Positions 45,883 through 54,937 of a stretch of DNA of 64,000 nt are shown piece by piece (within the stretch, counting starts at the first letter, position 1; each line of letters begins with the position of its first letter). The notes beneath the pieces are model-generated. The model did no database searches. It saw only the letters and a program-made list of their open reading frames with translations, and was not told the DNA's origin. The translations under genes and the position numbers were made by a program. The stretch comes from Ancylobacter polymorphus (GTDB lineage Bacteria > Pseudomonadota > Alphaproteobacteria > Rhizobiales > Xanthobacteraceae), in assembly GCF_030813495.1 (NCBI RefSeq), contig NZ_JAUSUI010000010.1, positions 113,420 through 177,419 of the forward strand, written 5' to 3'.

Positions 45883-47232
45883 ATGGAGACGTATGTCGCG
45901 ACGACGCCCTTTGGGCGGCGAACAATGACACTTGGTCAAATTGCAAGCCAGGTGAAGGCACGCTCGGCGCCGAAAGACGCCGTCGTTCATAAATGGCAGA
46001 CCTTTCAACATATCCGCGAGGCCCGCGACCTCATTGGAGCGACGGATCGCGCGCTTGCGATCCTGAATGCCCTGTTGTCGTTTCACCAGGAGACGGCGCT
46101 TACCGGCGATGCCGACATCGTCGTATGGCCGTCGAACGAGCAGCTGATGGCGCGCGCCAACGGCATGCCGCCCACGACCCTCCGCCGGCATCTGGGGGTG
46201 CTCGTCGAGTGCGGGCTGATCATTCGGCGGGATAGCCCGAACGGGAAGCGCTTCGCCCGGAAGGGGCGGGGTGGTCAGATCGAGCAGGCTTTCGGCTTCG
46301 ATTTGTCGCCGATCGTCGCGCGCGCAGCCGAGTTCAAGGACCTGGCGGAAGCCGTGCAGGCCGAGAAGCGCGCCTTCCGTGTCGCCAAGGAACGGCTGAC
46401 GCTCTTGCGCCGGGATATCGTCAAGATGATCGACACTGGCATCGAGGAAAGCGTGCCGGGCAATTGGGGCAGGGTGCAGCAGAGCTACCAGGCGGTAATG
46501 AACCGTTTACCACGTTCGGCGCCGCGGCAGATCATCGAGAGCATTTGCGACGAGCTCGAGGCGCTGTGGCGGGACATCCGCGACGTCCTGGAATCATTTG
46601 CAGATTCACAAAATACGGACGCCAATGAGTCCCATTTTGGTCGCCACATACAGAATTCAAATCCAGACTCCCTTTCTGAATCTGAAAATGGCTATCGAGA
46701 TAAGAAAGAAGCGGGCGGCAGCGCGGAGGAAAACGACAAGCTGCGGAGCTTGCCGAGGCGTGACCTGCCATTGGGGATCGTGCTGGACGCCTGCTCGAAC
46801 CTGCGTGAGCTCGCCCAGGGCGGTGAAATCCGCCACTGGCGCGATTTTCTGGCCGCCGCGGAGCTTGCCCGGCCGATGCTGGGGATCAGCCCGAGCGCCT
46901 GGCGGGAGGCGCGCGAGGTCCTTGGGGAGCAACAGGCCGGGATTACGCTGGCGGCGATGTATCAGCGCGCCGACCAGATCAACAGCGCCGGCGGCTACCT
47001 GCGCAGCCTGACGGAGCGGGCCCGGGCCGGCAAGTTTTCCACCTGGCCGATTGTCATGGCGTTGCTGCGCGCGAAGCTCGATGCCTCGAAACCGCCCGCG
47101 GCACGGCCGGAAGCCGCCGACGAGCCCAGCGGGCCGCGGCAACAGGGCGGTACCGGCGGCGTCCTGGCGAGCTCCGAGCTCCGGAGGCTTCTGGAAAAGC
47201 GGCCGAAGGATCCAGGCCGTGGGTGGGAATGA
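45883..47232 (+). CDS. repC: Plasmid replication initiator RepC
   Basis: A 449-residue initiator of the repABC family. The N-terminal domain has TTPFGRRTMTLGQIASQ, KWQTFQHIREARDLIGATDRAL-type residues and the winged-helix region FVVWPSNEQLMARANGMPPTTLRRHL-like (here VVWPSNEQLMARANG). A low-complexity middle lies at residues 245-285, then a conserved C-terminal domain (WRDFLAAAELARPMLGISPSAW). In this family the origin usually lies inside the gene. GAAGGA precedes the ATG at 45883. Confidence 0.95.
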   Translation: METYVATTPFGRRTMTLGQIASQVKARSAPKDAVVHKWQTFQHIREARDLIGATDRALAILNALLSFHQETALTGDADIVVWPSNEQLMARANGMPPTTLRRHLGVLVECGLIIRRDSPNGKRFARKGRGGQIEQAFGFDLSPIVARAAEFKDLAEAVQAEKRAFRVAKERLTLLRRDIVKMIDTGIEESVPGNWGRVQQSYQAVMNRLPRSAPRQIIESICDELEALWRDIRDVLESFADSQNTDANESHFGRHIQNSNPDSLSESENGYRDKKEAGGSAEENDKLRSLPRRDLPLGIVLDACSNLRELAQGGEIRHWRDFLAAAELARPMLGISPSAWREAREVLGEQQAGITLAAMYQRADQINSAGGYLRSLTERARAGKFSTWPIVMALLRAKLDASKPPAARPEAADEPSGPRQQGGTGGVLASSELRRLLEKRPKDPGRGWE

Positions 47233-47286
47233 CTCTGTCAGTGGAGACGACTCAGCTTTCTGGCGAATGCCGAAGGGGAGGGCGAT

Positions 47287-47904
47287 TTGAGCGGAAGTTC
47301 AACATCAGTTGGCGCCGCGATCGCGGCGACCTTGGATCGCGCCGAGCAATTGCGCAGCCTCGGCGATCGCCCGGCTCGCGTTCGGATCATGACGATCTTT
47401 GGAGATGATCGATCGGGTCTGACCATTCACGCCAGCATCAGGTCCAACACACCCGCGGAGCTCCGCGCGCAGCGGGGGCTCGGAGTGAGATGCATTCCCT
47501 GGGACGAGCTGGACGCCCGCGCGGGCGAGATCGTCGACCTCGTCGACGTGGTTGTCGGTGAGGTGACGCTCGCGGTGAAGAACGCCCCTCCGGTCGAACG
47601 CCCAAGCAGGTCACAAAGCGACGTTGAGATCGACAAATTCGGCAGCCTGATCGATCAACTCGGCCGTACCCTTACGCACTCGGCTATGGCCGTTCTGAAG
47701 GACAATCAGAACCCGAGAATGCCAAGAGACGTGGGAAGCGAAGCCACCATGGTTGCGGCGCTCAAGCTCGCAGCATTGGCGGCCTTCACCGCGAATATTG
47801 GCGCGAATGACGCGCAGGACGAACTGCGTCTTGCGATCGGCGACGTGATGAGCAAGGCGAGTGCTTCGCCGGAACTCTCCGGACGGCCGCCGCTGAATTC
47901 CTGA
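47287..47904 (+). CDS. Hypothetical protein downstream of repC
   Basis: A 205-residue protein I do not recognise. A TTG start at 47287 follows AAGGGGAGGG, a strong ribosome site. The N-terminal part is charged (ATLDRAEQLRSLGDRPARVR), the middle has LGVRCIPWDELDARAGEIVDLVDVVVGEV, and the C-terminal part is helical. No signal or membrane segment. It lies 54 bases after repC and may be co-transcribed with it. Coding is supported by ribosome site and codon use only. Confidence 0.6.
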   Translation: MSGSSTSVGAAIAATLDRAEQLRSLGDRPARVRIMTIFGDDRSGLTIHASIRSNTPAELRAQRGLGVRCIPWDELDARAGEIVDLVDVVVGEVTLAVKNAPPVERPSRSQSDVEIDKFGSLIDQLGRTLTHSAMAVLKDNQNPRMPRDVGSEATMVAALKLAALAAFTANIGANDAQDELRLAIGDVMSKASASPELSGRPPLNS

Positions 47905-47919
47905 GTGGGAAGGGCGGGT

Positions 47920-49002
47920 TCAGAGGCCTGCGGCCTTGGTGAGGTTCACCCGGAAGCGGTCACGCCGGCGTTGGTAGCGGCGGGTCATTTCCGCGCTGGC
48001 ATGGCCGAGCTGCTTCTGGACGTAGCGCTCGTCGACCTCGGCCGAGGAAGCGAGGCCTGCGCGCAACGAGTGGCCGGCGAATTTCTGCTCCCGCTCGCCC
48101 TCCGTGAGGTCGCCTCTGACCCCGGCGGCGAGCGCGGTCCGCTTGACCAGGCGAGCCACCTGCTTGTCGGTCAGCCTGTCCGGGCCGACGTTCTTGCCCT
48201 GTCCGGTCACGCGCCGAAAGAGGGGGCCGTGACCGATCTTCGCTAGCTTCAGCCAGGTTTCGAGGGCCGCGACAGGGCAGGTCGCGTCCGACGAGCCGCG
48301 ACCGATCTCGACCTCGCGCCAACCGTTCTTGCCGCGCAGCGTGACGATCATACCCTTCTTGAGGATCTCGATCCATCCGCCACCATCCTCGGTGTCGTCA
48401 CGATGGAGGTCGAGACCGACGACCTCCGATCGGCGGAGGCCGCCGGCAAAGCCCAGCAGCAGCATGGCGCGGTCGCGCAGGCCCCGCAGCGTGGCGCGAT
48501 CGAGCGTCTCGATCATGGCGATGACGTTCTCGGGCAGCACCGCCTCCTTTTGGCGCGGCGGGGCGGCATGCGTGTTGCGGATGCCGGCGAGGACGGTCGC
48601 GATATGCCGATCGGTGCGATCAAGCGCCGTGCCGCGCTGCGTATAGTTCCAGGCCAGGGCCGACAAGCGCCGTTCGATCGTCGAGACGGCATTCGGCTTG
48701 CGGTCGGCCGTCGCGGCCCCGGAGGCGCAGGCGGTGATGTAGAGGCCGACGACCTGAGGGGAGGGCGGGAACACCTCGAGCCCCTGGCGCCGGCACCACC
48801 CCGAGAAGTGCCGCCAATCGGAACCGTAGGCCTTGCGGGTGTTCGCCGAGCTCGCAGCATCGACATACTCGCGGGCGCGGTCGGCGAGCTTCTCGAGGTG
48901 AACCGGCAGCGCGGAGGACGACGCTGCGTCGGCAACAGTCGGGAGAGGGGAGGGGGAGTTCCGGTCGCCCCGGTTGTCTTCGCCGATCGGCCCTGCGGTC
49001 AT
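47920..49002 (-). CDS. Tyrosine recombinase/phage-type integrase
   Basis: About 360 residues in two domains. The N-terminal SAM-like domain begins near AREYVDAASSANTRKAYGSDWRHF-type residues. The catalytic domain shows Arg in GFAGGLRRSEVVGLD, HSLRAG (H-x-x-R), GHAS and the final Tyr in TRRYQRRRD. GGAGGTAAATTG precedes the ATG at 49002. Such enzymes beside repABC may resolve plasmid multimers or integrate elements. No att repeats were identified. Confidence 0.88.
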   Translation of the reverse strand: MTAGPIGEDNRGDRNSPSPLPTVADAASSSALPVHLEKLADRAREYVDAASSANTRKAYGSDWRHFSGWCRRQGLEVFPPSPQVVGLYITACASGAATADRKPNAVSTIERRLSALAWNYTQRGTALDRTDRHIATVLAGIRNTHAAPPRQKEAVLPENVIAMIETLDRATLRGLRDRAMLLLGFAGGLRRSEVVGLDLHRDDTEDGGGWIEILKKGMIVTLRGKNGWREVEIGRGSSDATCPVAALETWLKLAKIGHGPLFRRVTGQGKNVGPDRLTDKQVARLVKRTALAAGVRGDLTEGEREQKFAGHSLRAGLASSAEVDERYVQKQLGHASAEMTRRYQRRRDRFRVNLTKAAGL

Positions 49003-49079
49003 CAATTTACCTCCGTGGGGCGCAACTGTTAGTGGTGGTTGGCCTTGACGATACAATCCGCTTTCGGGAGTCACCCAAC

Positions 49080-49631
49080 ATGGACACGCGCCGCTATGAA
49101 TTGGTGTTCGACGCCGAATTCTCCCTCGTCTACCTCGTAGGCGAAGCGCCCGAAGCGGGCACGGTGCCGGCCGAGCTGACCCATGCCGAATGCCTGCGCA
49201 TGCTCGGCTCTCGCGACGGTGCCGTGACGATCTTCACGGCGCGGGAATGGGACGTCACCGTCGCCGTCGAGATCTCCGAGCGCGCGCCACAGGAGGATTT
49301 TGACGGCTGGGAGCACGTTGTCGAAGCGGCGATCCGCGTCGGCGCAGACGGTCTGCGCCTCGGAAGCGACGGGGCCTCCGCGTTCAAGGAAGCGAAGCGC
49401 TTCCATCTTGAACCCGGCACCTATCGGGTCCGCGTCTCCTACGGCGGCTTGAGGGGGATGGAGGACGGGGACAGCGAGCTGGACGATGACCACTATCGGA
49501 TCCAGCTCTGGCCCGGTCCGCAAAGCGAACCCGTGGTCTTGAAGCAGATGGACCCGGCGATCGCGGCATCGATGCCGTACCCGCAGATGTATGGGCACTT
49601 TATCGAACACAGCCTTTTCCCAAAGGAGTAG
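49080..49631 (+). CDS. Hypothetical protein, 183 residues
   Basis: A soluble acidic protein, MDTRRYELVFDAEFSLVYL at the start, with alternating beta-like stretches and GTYRVRVSYGGLRG followed by DDDHYRIQLWPGPQSEP. No family is assigned with confidence. The beta-rich pattern and WPG ending recall small immunity- or inhibitor-type proteins. It is divergent from the integrase, with the starts 77 bases apart, and converges on the toxin gene. Confidence 0.6.
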   Translation: MDTRRYELVFDAEFSLVYLVGEAPEAGTVPAELTHAECLRMLGSRDGAVTIFTAREWDVTVAVEISERAPQEDFDGWEHVVEAAIRVGADGLRLGSDGASAFKEAKRFHLEPGTYRVRVSYGGLRGMEDGDSELDDDHYRIQLWPGPQSEPVVLKQMDPAIAASMPYPQMYGHFIEHSLFPKE

Positions 49632-49672
49632 CCTCGCTCGCGGGACGTGGCGATGCCCGGCGGTTTCCTGCA

Positions 49673-50080
49673 TCAGCTCGGGCTCTCCCAGGGGTTGACG
49701 ACCGACGCGCCGGTATCCTCGAAATCCGCGACATTGCGGGTGACGAGGATGAGGTCGTGGACGATCGCCGTGGCGGCGATCAACCCGTCGATATCGCCGC
49801 GCGGGCGGATGGCGGCGATGCGGCCCCATTCGACCGAGATCTGATCGGTCACCGGCAGGATGCGGTCGGCGTGGTCGTGGCGGATCCTGCGCAGCCACTC
49901 GGCGAGGTGGCCGGCGGCCTTCGGATCGGATCTCTGCTTCAGCGCGATGCCGCGCATGATCTCGCCGAGCGTCAGGGTGCTGAGGTGCACGCTGCCGGGA
50001 TCGACCGAGCGCAGCCAGGATGTCGCCTGTGGCGAGCCGCGCCGGGCCTCGGAGACCACATTGGTGTCGACGAGGTACAT
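49673..50080 (-). CDS. VapC-type PIN-domain toxin
   Basis: A 135-residue PIN nuclease. Acidic active-site residues are visible in MYLVDTNVVSE (D5), GEIMRG (Glu), IDGLIAATA (Asp) and TRNVADFE. Such toxins cleave tRNA or rRNA and stop growth unless neutralised by the antitoxin gene, whose stop overlaps this ATG (ATGA). On a plasmid the pair may act in maintenance. The open frame continues upstream, but only from 50080 does it match the family. Confidence 0.9.
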   Translation of the reverse strand: MYLVDTNVVSEARRGSPQATSWLRSVDPGSVHLSTLTLGEIMRGIALKQRSDPKAAGHLAEWLRRIRHDHADRILPVTDQISVEWGRIAAIRPRGDIDGLIAATAIVHDLILVTRNVADFEDTGASVVNPWESPS

Positions 50081-50340
50081 CAGAGCGCGACGCCGCGGCT
50101 CGGCGTCTTCGCCCGAGTGCTGGCGGCCTCGGCGAGTTCGTCGTCCCAGGCGGGGCCGGCGAGCAGGTCGTCGACCAGGCTCGGCCGGCCGGCGCGCAGC
50201 GCGTCGTAGTCGGCGGCCGAGAGCACGACGGCGGCGCGCTCGCCGCGCAGGGTGACGATCTGCGGTCCCTCGGAGCGTGCTCTTTGCACCACGCGGGAAA
50301 ACTGGTTCTTGGCGTCCTGCAGCGGCCATTCCATCGGCAT
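50080..50340 (-). CDS. Phd/YefM-type antitoxin
   Basis: An 86-residue antitoxin. The N-terminal DNA-binding part WPLQDAKNQFSRVVQRARSEGPQIVTLRG and AAVVLSAADYDALRAG are typical Phd/YefM sequence. The acidic, less ordered C terminus would bind the PIN toxin. The start is preceded by a TCTAGCTA-rich region (50350-50370) with CTAGCTAGACTGTCTAGCTA-type inverted words, a likely self-regulated promoter. Confidence 0.9.
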   Translation of the reverse strand: MPMEWPLQDAKNQFSRVVQRARSEGPQIVTLRGERAAVVLSAADYDALRAGRPSLVDDLLAGPAWDDELAEAASTRAKTPSRGVAL

Positions 50341-50346
50341 GCGCTC

Positions 50347-50369
50347 CTAGCTAGACTGTCTAGCTATAT
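50347..50369. promoter_or_regulatory. AGCTAG/CTAGCT inverted words upstream of the antitoxin gene
   Basis: TAGCTAGACTGTCTAGCTAT holds TAGCTAGAC and GTCTAGCTA as nearly continuous palindromic arms around a TG centre. It lies about 10 bases upstream of the antitoxin start, the usual location of the operator bound by a Phd/VapC complex. Confidence 0.65.
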
Positions 50370-50407
50370 AGGGGGCGTGTCCGACGGGTCAAGCAGCCGG
50401 ATTTCCA

Positions 50408-50412
50408 GCAAA
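50408..50412 (+). repeat. Left target-site duplication of the tni transposon
   Basis: GCAAA directly before TGTCGGTTGACCG. The same five bases follow the right end at 55391-55395, as expected for a 5-bp duplication by Tn5053/Tn402-type transposition. Confidence 0.9.
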
Positions 50413-50477
50413 TGTCGGTTGACCGTTTTTTGTGCTGCACACATGCGGCCCTTTTCAATAGCTTAGACGATTCAGAT

Positions 50478-50542
50478 TTGCGAGACTGATTCACTTTTCG
50501 TGAGACTACGCTACAATCCGATTCGGATATAGTGAGATCACG
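50478..50542 (+). repeat. Left-end array of GTGAGACTACG-type repeats
   Basis: Three copies in one orientation: TTGCGAGACTGA (50478-50489), TTCGTGAGACTACG (50497-50510) and TAGTGAGATCACG (50530-50542). They lie 65-130 bases inside the left end and directly upstream of tniA. Tn7/Tn5053-type transposases bind short repeats at both ends, so these are probable TniA sites and may also autoregulate tniA. Confidence 0.7.
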
Positions 50543-50559
50543 TTGGCGATCATCGCACC

Positions 50560-52167
50560 ATGGCTATCGACCGCAACGAGGTTGGCGACCAGGAATGGGA
50601 AAGCGCTCTCGCCCGTGCCGAGGTGCTGCGACGCTTGCCGAACCGTCCAAGCCCGGGTGAGATTGCCGATGCGACGGCCGAATTGGACGTCAGCCGCTCG
50701 ACGCTGTTCCGCTGGCTGAAAGCGTTCCGGGAAGATCAGCGGGTCGCCGTTCTGGTTGGCCGCAAGCCTGGTCGGCAGCGACGCGGGATCGATGCCTTTG
50801 AGCCCGCGTTGAAGGCGCTGGTCGATGAAGCGATCCGAACCTTCTATGCAACGCCGGAACGCCCCACGCTGACCCGGCTATGGAAGCACGTTTGTTCGGC
50901 GTGCCGCCACAATCACCTGACGCCGCCATCGATCAGACGCCTGAAGGGCTATATTGCGACCTTCGACGCGGAAGCTATGACACGGCGTCGTGAAGGCAAA
51001 GCGCGGGCCGATGCGCAGTTCCTGGCGCTCCCAGGCGAGTTTTCGGTGAAGCATCCGCTACAGGTCGTCCAGATCGATCATACGAAGGTCGACGTGACGG
51101 TTGTCGATCCGATCGAACGGCAGCCGATCGGCCGCCCCATCCTGACCATCGCCGTCGATGTCTGCACCCGGATGGTGCTGGGCTTCTACCTGTCCCTGGA
51201 GGCGCCGTCCGTGACATCGGTAGCGCTCTGCCTGACGCATGCGATCATCGACAAGACGCGCTGGTTGGCGGACCGCGGGATATCGCTGGAATGGCCGGCA
51301 AGCGGCCTGCCCGAATGCATTCACGTCGACAACGGCGCCGAATTCCACTCTCGCGCCTTCAAGCTCGGCTGCGATGATCACAATTTCGTCGTCTCCTACC
51401 GTCCGCCGGGAGCGCCACGATTTGGCGGGCATATCGAGCGCTTGATCGGCACAATGATGGGCGCCGTTCATCTGCTGCCCGGCACGCACTTTTCCAATGT
51501 GCTTGACCGTGGCGACTACGACTCCGAGGGGCGCGCCGTAATGACCATGCGCGAGCTCGAGGCCTGGCTGGCGCTGGAAATCATCGCCTATCATTCCGAC
51601 CTGCACCGCGGCATTGGTCGGCCTCCGATCGCGGCTTGGAATGAGGCCATAGCCGCGCATCCGCCCCGGCATGTGCGCGATCCGCTGGCCTTCCTGATCG
51701 ATTTCCTGCCGTTCGAGCCGCGCGTGTTGCGGCGGACCGGCATTCATCTCAACAACATCTGCTACTGGTCGGATGGCTTTGCGCGCTGGATTGGCAGGTG
51801 CGACGACAAGGTTCTCGTCAAATACGACCCGCGGGACCTGCATCAGGTCTTCGTCAAGCTTGGCGGGAACTATCTGATGGCGCCGACGCGCAATCCCGGG
51901 CGCCCGGCGATCACGCTATGGGAGCAGAAGGCGGCGCTGCGCGTACAGCGGGCTCGCGGCCGCCGCGAGATCGACGAGGAGACGATCTTCCAGACGATCG
52001 CCGCACAGCGCGCCCTGCTGGACCAGGCAACGCGGGAAACCACGCAAACCCGCAGGCTACGGGCTCGCCGCGCCCATCTGCAACCAAGGCCGGCGCTTCC
52101 GGCAAGCGCTCCTGCGGATGAACCGGTGATCGCCTTACCCCATTTCCCGGTGGAGGTTTGGGAATGA
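50560..52167 (+). CDS. tniA: Transposase TniA (DDE, Mu/TnsB-like)
   Basis: A 535-residue transposase. N-terminal helix-turn-helix regions lie at residues 30-60 and 100-130. The catalytic core carries D173 in QIDHT, D257 in HVDNGAEFHS and E293 in GGHIERLIG; the 35 residues between the last two fit a D35E arrangement. A Mu-type C-terminal beta domain begins near residue 390. Family members cut and join the transposon ends and need TniB and TniQ. The stop overlaps the tniB start (ATGA). Confidence 0.93.
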   Translation: MAIDRNEVGDQEWESALARAEVLRRLPNRPSPGEIADATAELDVSRSTLFRWLKAFREDQRVAVLVGRKPGRQRRGIDAFEPALKALVDEAIRTFYATPERPTLTRLWKHVCSACRHNHLTPPSIRRLKGYIATFDAEAMTRRREGKARADAQFLALPGEFSVKHPLQVVQIDHTKVDVTVVDPIERQPIGRPILTIAVDVCTRMVLGFYLSLEAPSVTSVALCLTHAIIDKTRWLADRGISLEWPASGLPECIHVDNGAEFHSRAFKLGCDDHNFVVSYRPPGAPRFGGHIERLIGTMMGAVHLLPGTHFSNVLDRGDYDSEGRAVMTMRELEAWLALEIIAYHSDLHRGIGRPPIAAWNEAIAAHPPRHVRDPLAFLIDFLPFEPRVLRRTGIHLNNICYWSDGFARWIGRCDDKVLVKYDPRDLHQVFVKLGGNYLMAPTRNPGRPAITLWEQKAALRVQRARGRREIDEETIFQTIAAQRALLDQATRETTQTRRLRARRAHLQPRPALPASAPADEPVIALPHFPVEVWE

Positions 52168-53039
52168 CGGCCTATCCGCATTTAGATCCCGCCGTTCAGA
52201 GCCACGCCGATCTGCCCGACCGCGAGCGTATCGAACATATTCGGGTCGACCGCTGGATCGACTATCCGCGTGCACGTCAGGCGCTCGACAAGCTCGAGGA
52301 ACTGCTTCTGTTTCCCAAGCGCGCCCGCATGCCCAATCTGCTGATCTTCGGCGCCTCCGGGATGGGCAAGACGATGATCATCGAGAAGTTCGTGCGCGCC
52401 AATCCGCCAAGCTTCGATGAGAGCAGCGGGATCCATCATCGGCCGGTTATTGTCGTGCAGATGGTCGCCTCCCCAGACGAGGGACGTTTCTATCATCGCT
52501 TGCTTTCTGTGATCGGCGCACCGCCGCCGACCCGCGCGACGCTCGGGCAACTCGAGACACAGGCGCTGCGGCTGCTCCAGGAGATCGCGCCGCGCATGCT
52601 GGTCATCGACGAGGTCCAGAATCTGATCGCCGGCACCTATCGCGAGCAGCGCCGGATGCTCAATCTGCTACGTTTCCTCGGCAATGAGCTGCGGATTCCC
52701 CTGATCTGCCTCGGTTCGCACGAGGCACGCGACGCAATTCGGGGCGATGCCCATCTCAACAGCCGCTTCGAACCCTACGGCTTGGCGCCGTGGCGGCCTG
52801 ATGCCGACTTCCACGGGCTGATCGGCGGTCTTCTGTACTCGCTGCCATTGCGCTTGCCGTCGGAGCTGACGGACAGGGCCCTCAAACGTCTCGTTGAGGC
52901 TAATGGCGGAATCACCGACGCGATCTTCAAGATGGTCAGGGGTCTGGCGACAGACGCCATCCTCAACGGCACAGAACGGATCACGTCGGCCGCGATCCTT
53001 GATCACCGCGTTACCGCGCCGACGACCTTCGCGGCCTGA
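52164..53039 (+). CDS. tniB: Transposition ATPase TniB (TnsC/MuB-like)
   Basis: About 291 residues of an AAA+ ATPase. Walker A is GASGMGKTMIIEKF near residue 58, Walker B is MLVIDEVQNL, and GSHEARDAIR marks the sensor region. It chooses targets and activates TniA. ATG at 52164 overlaps the tniA stop and has TGGAGG upstream; a TTG two codons earlier is less likely. Confidence 0.93.
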   Translation: MTAYPHLDPAVQSHADLPDRERIEHIRVDRWIDYPRARQALDKLEELLLFPKRARMPNLLIFGASGMGKTMIIEKFVRANPPSFDESSGIHHRPVIVVQMVASPDEGRFYHRLLSVIGAPPPTRATLGQLETQALRLLQEIAPRMLVIDEVQNLIAGTYREQRRMLNLLRFLGNELRIPLICLGSHEARDAIRGDAHLNSRFEPYGLAPWRPDADFHGLIGGLLYSLPLRLPSELTDRALKRLVEANGGITDAIFKMVRGLATDAILNGTERITSAAILDHRVTAPTTFAA

Positions 53040-53042
53040 CTC

Positions 53043-54056
53043 ATGGCGGGGGAGGGGAGGGCGCCGCTGCCGGTCGTGCCGCCGCCCTTTCGGGACGAAC
53101 GGCTGAGTTCCTGGCTGGAGCGGATCGCCGACGTCTATCTGGTTTCGCTCGATGATCTGCGAGCCCATGTTGGATGGTCCCGGCCTGCGCTGCAGCTCGA
53201 GATCGATCCCGTGCAGACCGATATGGAACGCATCGCTGCCGCGACGAATTCTTCGGTTGAACGCCTGTTCGGCATGACCTTCCATGACGCACCGTCGCGC
53301 TATCGCAGCCTGCTTCGGCCTGACGCGCGTGAGATATGCCCGGTTTGCTCGCGCGGCATGCAGCGACCGCCAAGATTGCGAACGTGGTCTTTCGCCTTCA
53401 GCTTCTATTGCGATCGGCACCGTCAGCCACTGCAAAGCCCGGATACAAGGGGCGCCAGCGTGTTGAGCGATGTCGGATCAGCTTCCCGCGGCGCCGCGAT
53501 CCTGTCCAACTGGGCCAAAGGCGGCGAAACCGCCGTCGTGCCCGTCGACGCCGCGATCTCCCTGTTGCTCGCGCCGCATCGCAAGCCGTCGCCGCCGGCG
53601 CCATGGGAACTGGCCAGGTTGGCGCGCTCCGACCAGCAGGCCCATGCGATGGAGCTTTCGCGACCATGTCCCCGGCCGGTGCTCGGCATTCTCGTGCCCG
53701 AATTCAACAGCGCTGTCCCGGTCTACAACCAGCTTCTGCCGCGTGCTCTGCCAGGCTTGCGCGATGCGCCCTTCGCGGAGCGTTACGCCATCGCAATCGG
53801 CCTTGCTCGGCTTTTGAAGAATCCGGCCACCGCAGTCGCCCACATCCTGGAGACCACCGATGAGTTCGGCCGAAAGAAAGTGTTGGCGCTGATTGACCGT
53901 TGGCCGGCCGGGATCCGTAACGCTGTCACTCGCGGCGACCGCCGCATCACGACGAGAGGGGAGGGCAGGGGGGCGGCGACAAGGGTTCGTCTCAGCCGTC
54001 AGCGGGTTCGTGCACCTTCAGGCCGAGACGCCTGGCGCGATCGAGCAGATGCTTGA
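53043..54056 (+). CDS. tniQ: Transposition protein TniQ
   Basis: A 337-residue TniQ-family protein. The start PPPFRDERLSSWLERIA is typical, and a zinc-binding cluster CPVCSRGMQ ... FYCDRHRQPL lies at residues 98-125. TniQ assists target selection together with TniB. It starts four bases after the tniB stop. Its 3' end overlaps the resolvase gene on the opposite strand by 65 bases. Confidence 0.9.
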   Translation: MAGEGRAPLPVVPPPFRDERLSSWLERIADVYLVSLDDLRAHVGWSRPALQLEIDPVQTDMERIAAATNSSVERLFGMTFHDAPSRYRSLLRPDAREICPVCSRGMQRPPRLRTWSFAFSFYCDRHRQPLQSPDTRGASVLSDVGSASRGAAILSNWAKGGETAVVPVDAAISLLLAPHRKPSPPAPWELARLARSDQQAHAMELSRPCPRPVLGILVPEFNSAVPVYNQLLPRALPGLRDAPFAERYAIAIGLARLLKNPATAVAHILETTDEFGRKKVLALIDRWPAGIRNAVTRGDRRITTRGEGRGAATRVRLSRQRVRAPSGRDAWRDRADA

Positions 54057-54915
54057 CGGACGAGGCCGCCCACTGCCAACCGCCCCGTGGGGTCCGTTCG
54101 CGCATCGCCTCGAGCTGCGCGGCGATCGCCCGCAGGCTGAGATCGGGATCGGCGATGGCGATGCCGGCCACGAGTGTCATCAATCGGTCCTCAGGCTGCC
54201 GCCGCGGCGCGCGCTGGACAAGCTCAGGCTCTGCCAGGCCTTCGCGCACCAGGCGATAGACCGAGCGGCGAAGACGTTCCACCGTCCAGCTCTGCCCCTT
54301 GTGGCTCAGGACCCGCACGACGTCGTCCCAGTTGTGCTGGGGGCGCAGCCGCCGCACGATCGGCAGCCAGCTTTGAGCCGAGGCGATGAGGTCACCGACA
54401 TAGGCGCTGTCCCGGGCCGCAGCGACGGCGCGGATGCTTTCCGGCCGCCGCTCGCGCAGACCCGGATTTCCTGGCAGACGGCCGCGCGCCCTGGCGGCGG
54501 CGATGCCCGCCTTCGTACGCTCGGCGATGAGCGCGCGTTCCAACTGGGCGACCGCGCCAAGCACCTGGAGGGAAAACATGCCTTGCGGCGTCGAGGTGTC
54601 GATCGGGTCGCGTAGCGAGCGAAAATGCGCGCCGCGCTTTTCGAGCGTCTCGATCACCTCGAGAAGATGGCTGACCGATCGGGCCAGCCGATCGAGCCTG
54701 ACGACGACCAGCACGTCGCCGGCGCGGATCTCGCGCATCAGCTTCGCCAGCACCGGCCGCGAGCGCGACGCGCCAGAACCCTGTTCGTGGTGGATGACGG
54801 CGCACCCGGCTTGCCTGAGCTCGTCGGCCTGTGCATCGGTAACCTGGTCCTCCGTCGAGACCCGCGCGTAGCCAATGAGGCGGCGCGGTCGCGGGGGAGG
54901 GGAGGGCTTTGCCAT
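53992..54915 (-). CDS. Serine resolvase (TniR-like)
   Basis: A 307-residue serine recombinase. The catalytic Ser is in GYARVSTEDQ, further conserved positions are in LVVVRLDRLARSVSHL and GAVAQLERALIAERTKAG, and a ~110-residue C-terminal extension follows the usual resolvase core (~190). It would resolve transposition cointegrates. In Tn5053 and Tn402 the resolvase is co-directional with tniQ; here it converges on it. Its start faces the repeats of a candidate res site. Confidence 0.9.
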   Translation of the reverse strand: MAKPSPPPRPRRLIGYARVSTEDQVTDAQADELRQAGCAVIHHEQGSGASRSRPVLAKLMREIRAGDVLVVVRLDRLARSVSHLLEVIETLEKRGAHFRSLRDPIDTSTPQGMFSLQVLGAVAQLERALIAERTKAGIAAARARGRLPGNPGLRERRPESIRAVAAARDSAYVGDLIASAQSWLPIVRRLRPQHNWDDVVRVLSHKGQSWTVERLRRSVYRLVREGLAEPELVQRAPRRQPEDRLMTLVAGIAIADPDLSLRAIAAQLEAMRERTPRGGWQWAASSVKHLLDRARRLGLKVHEPADG

Positions 54916-54937
54916 GGCGGCCTTTCGAGGGGTGTTT

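Noticed and set aside
50413..50560. IS21-type (istA/istB) identity for the transposase and ATPase pair
   Set aside because: The presence of TniQ and a resolvase, the D35E spacing and the 5-bp duplication fit the Tn5053/Tn402 type instead.
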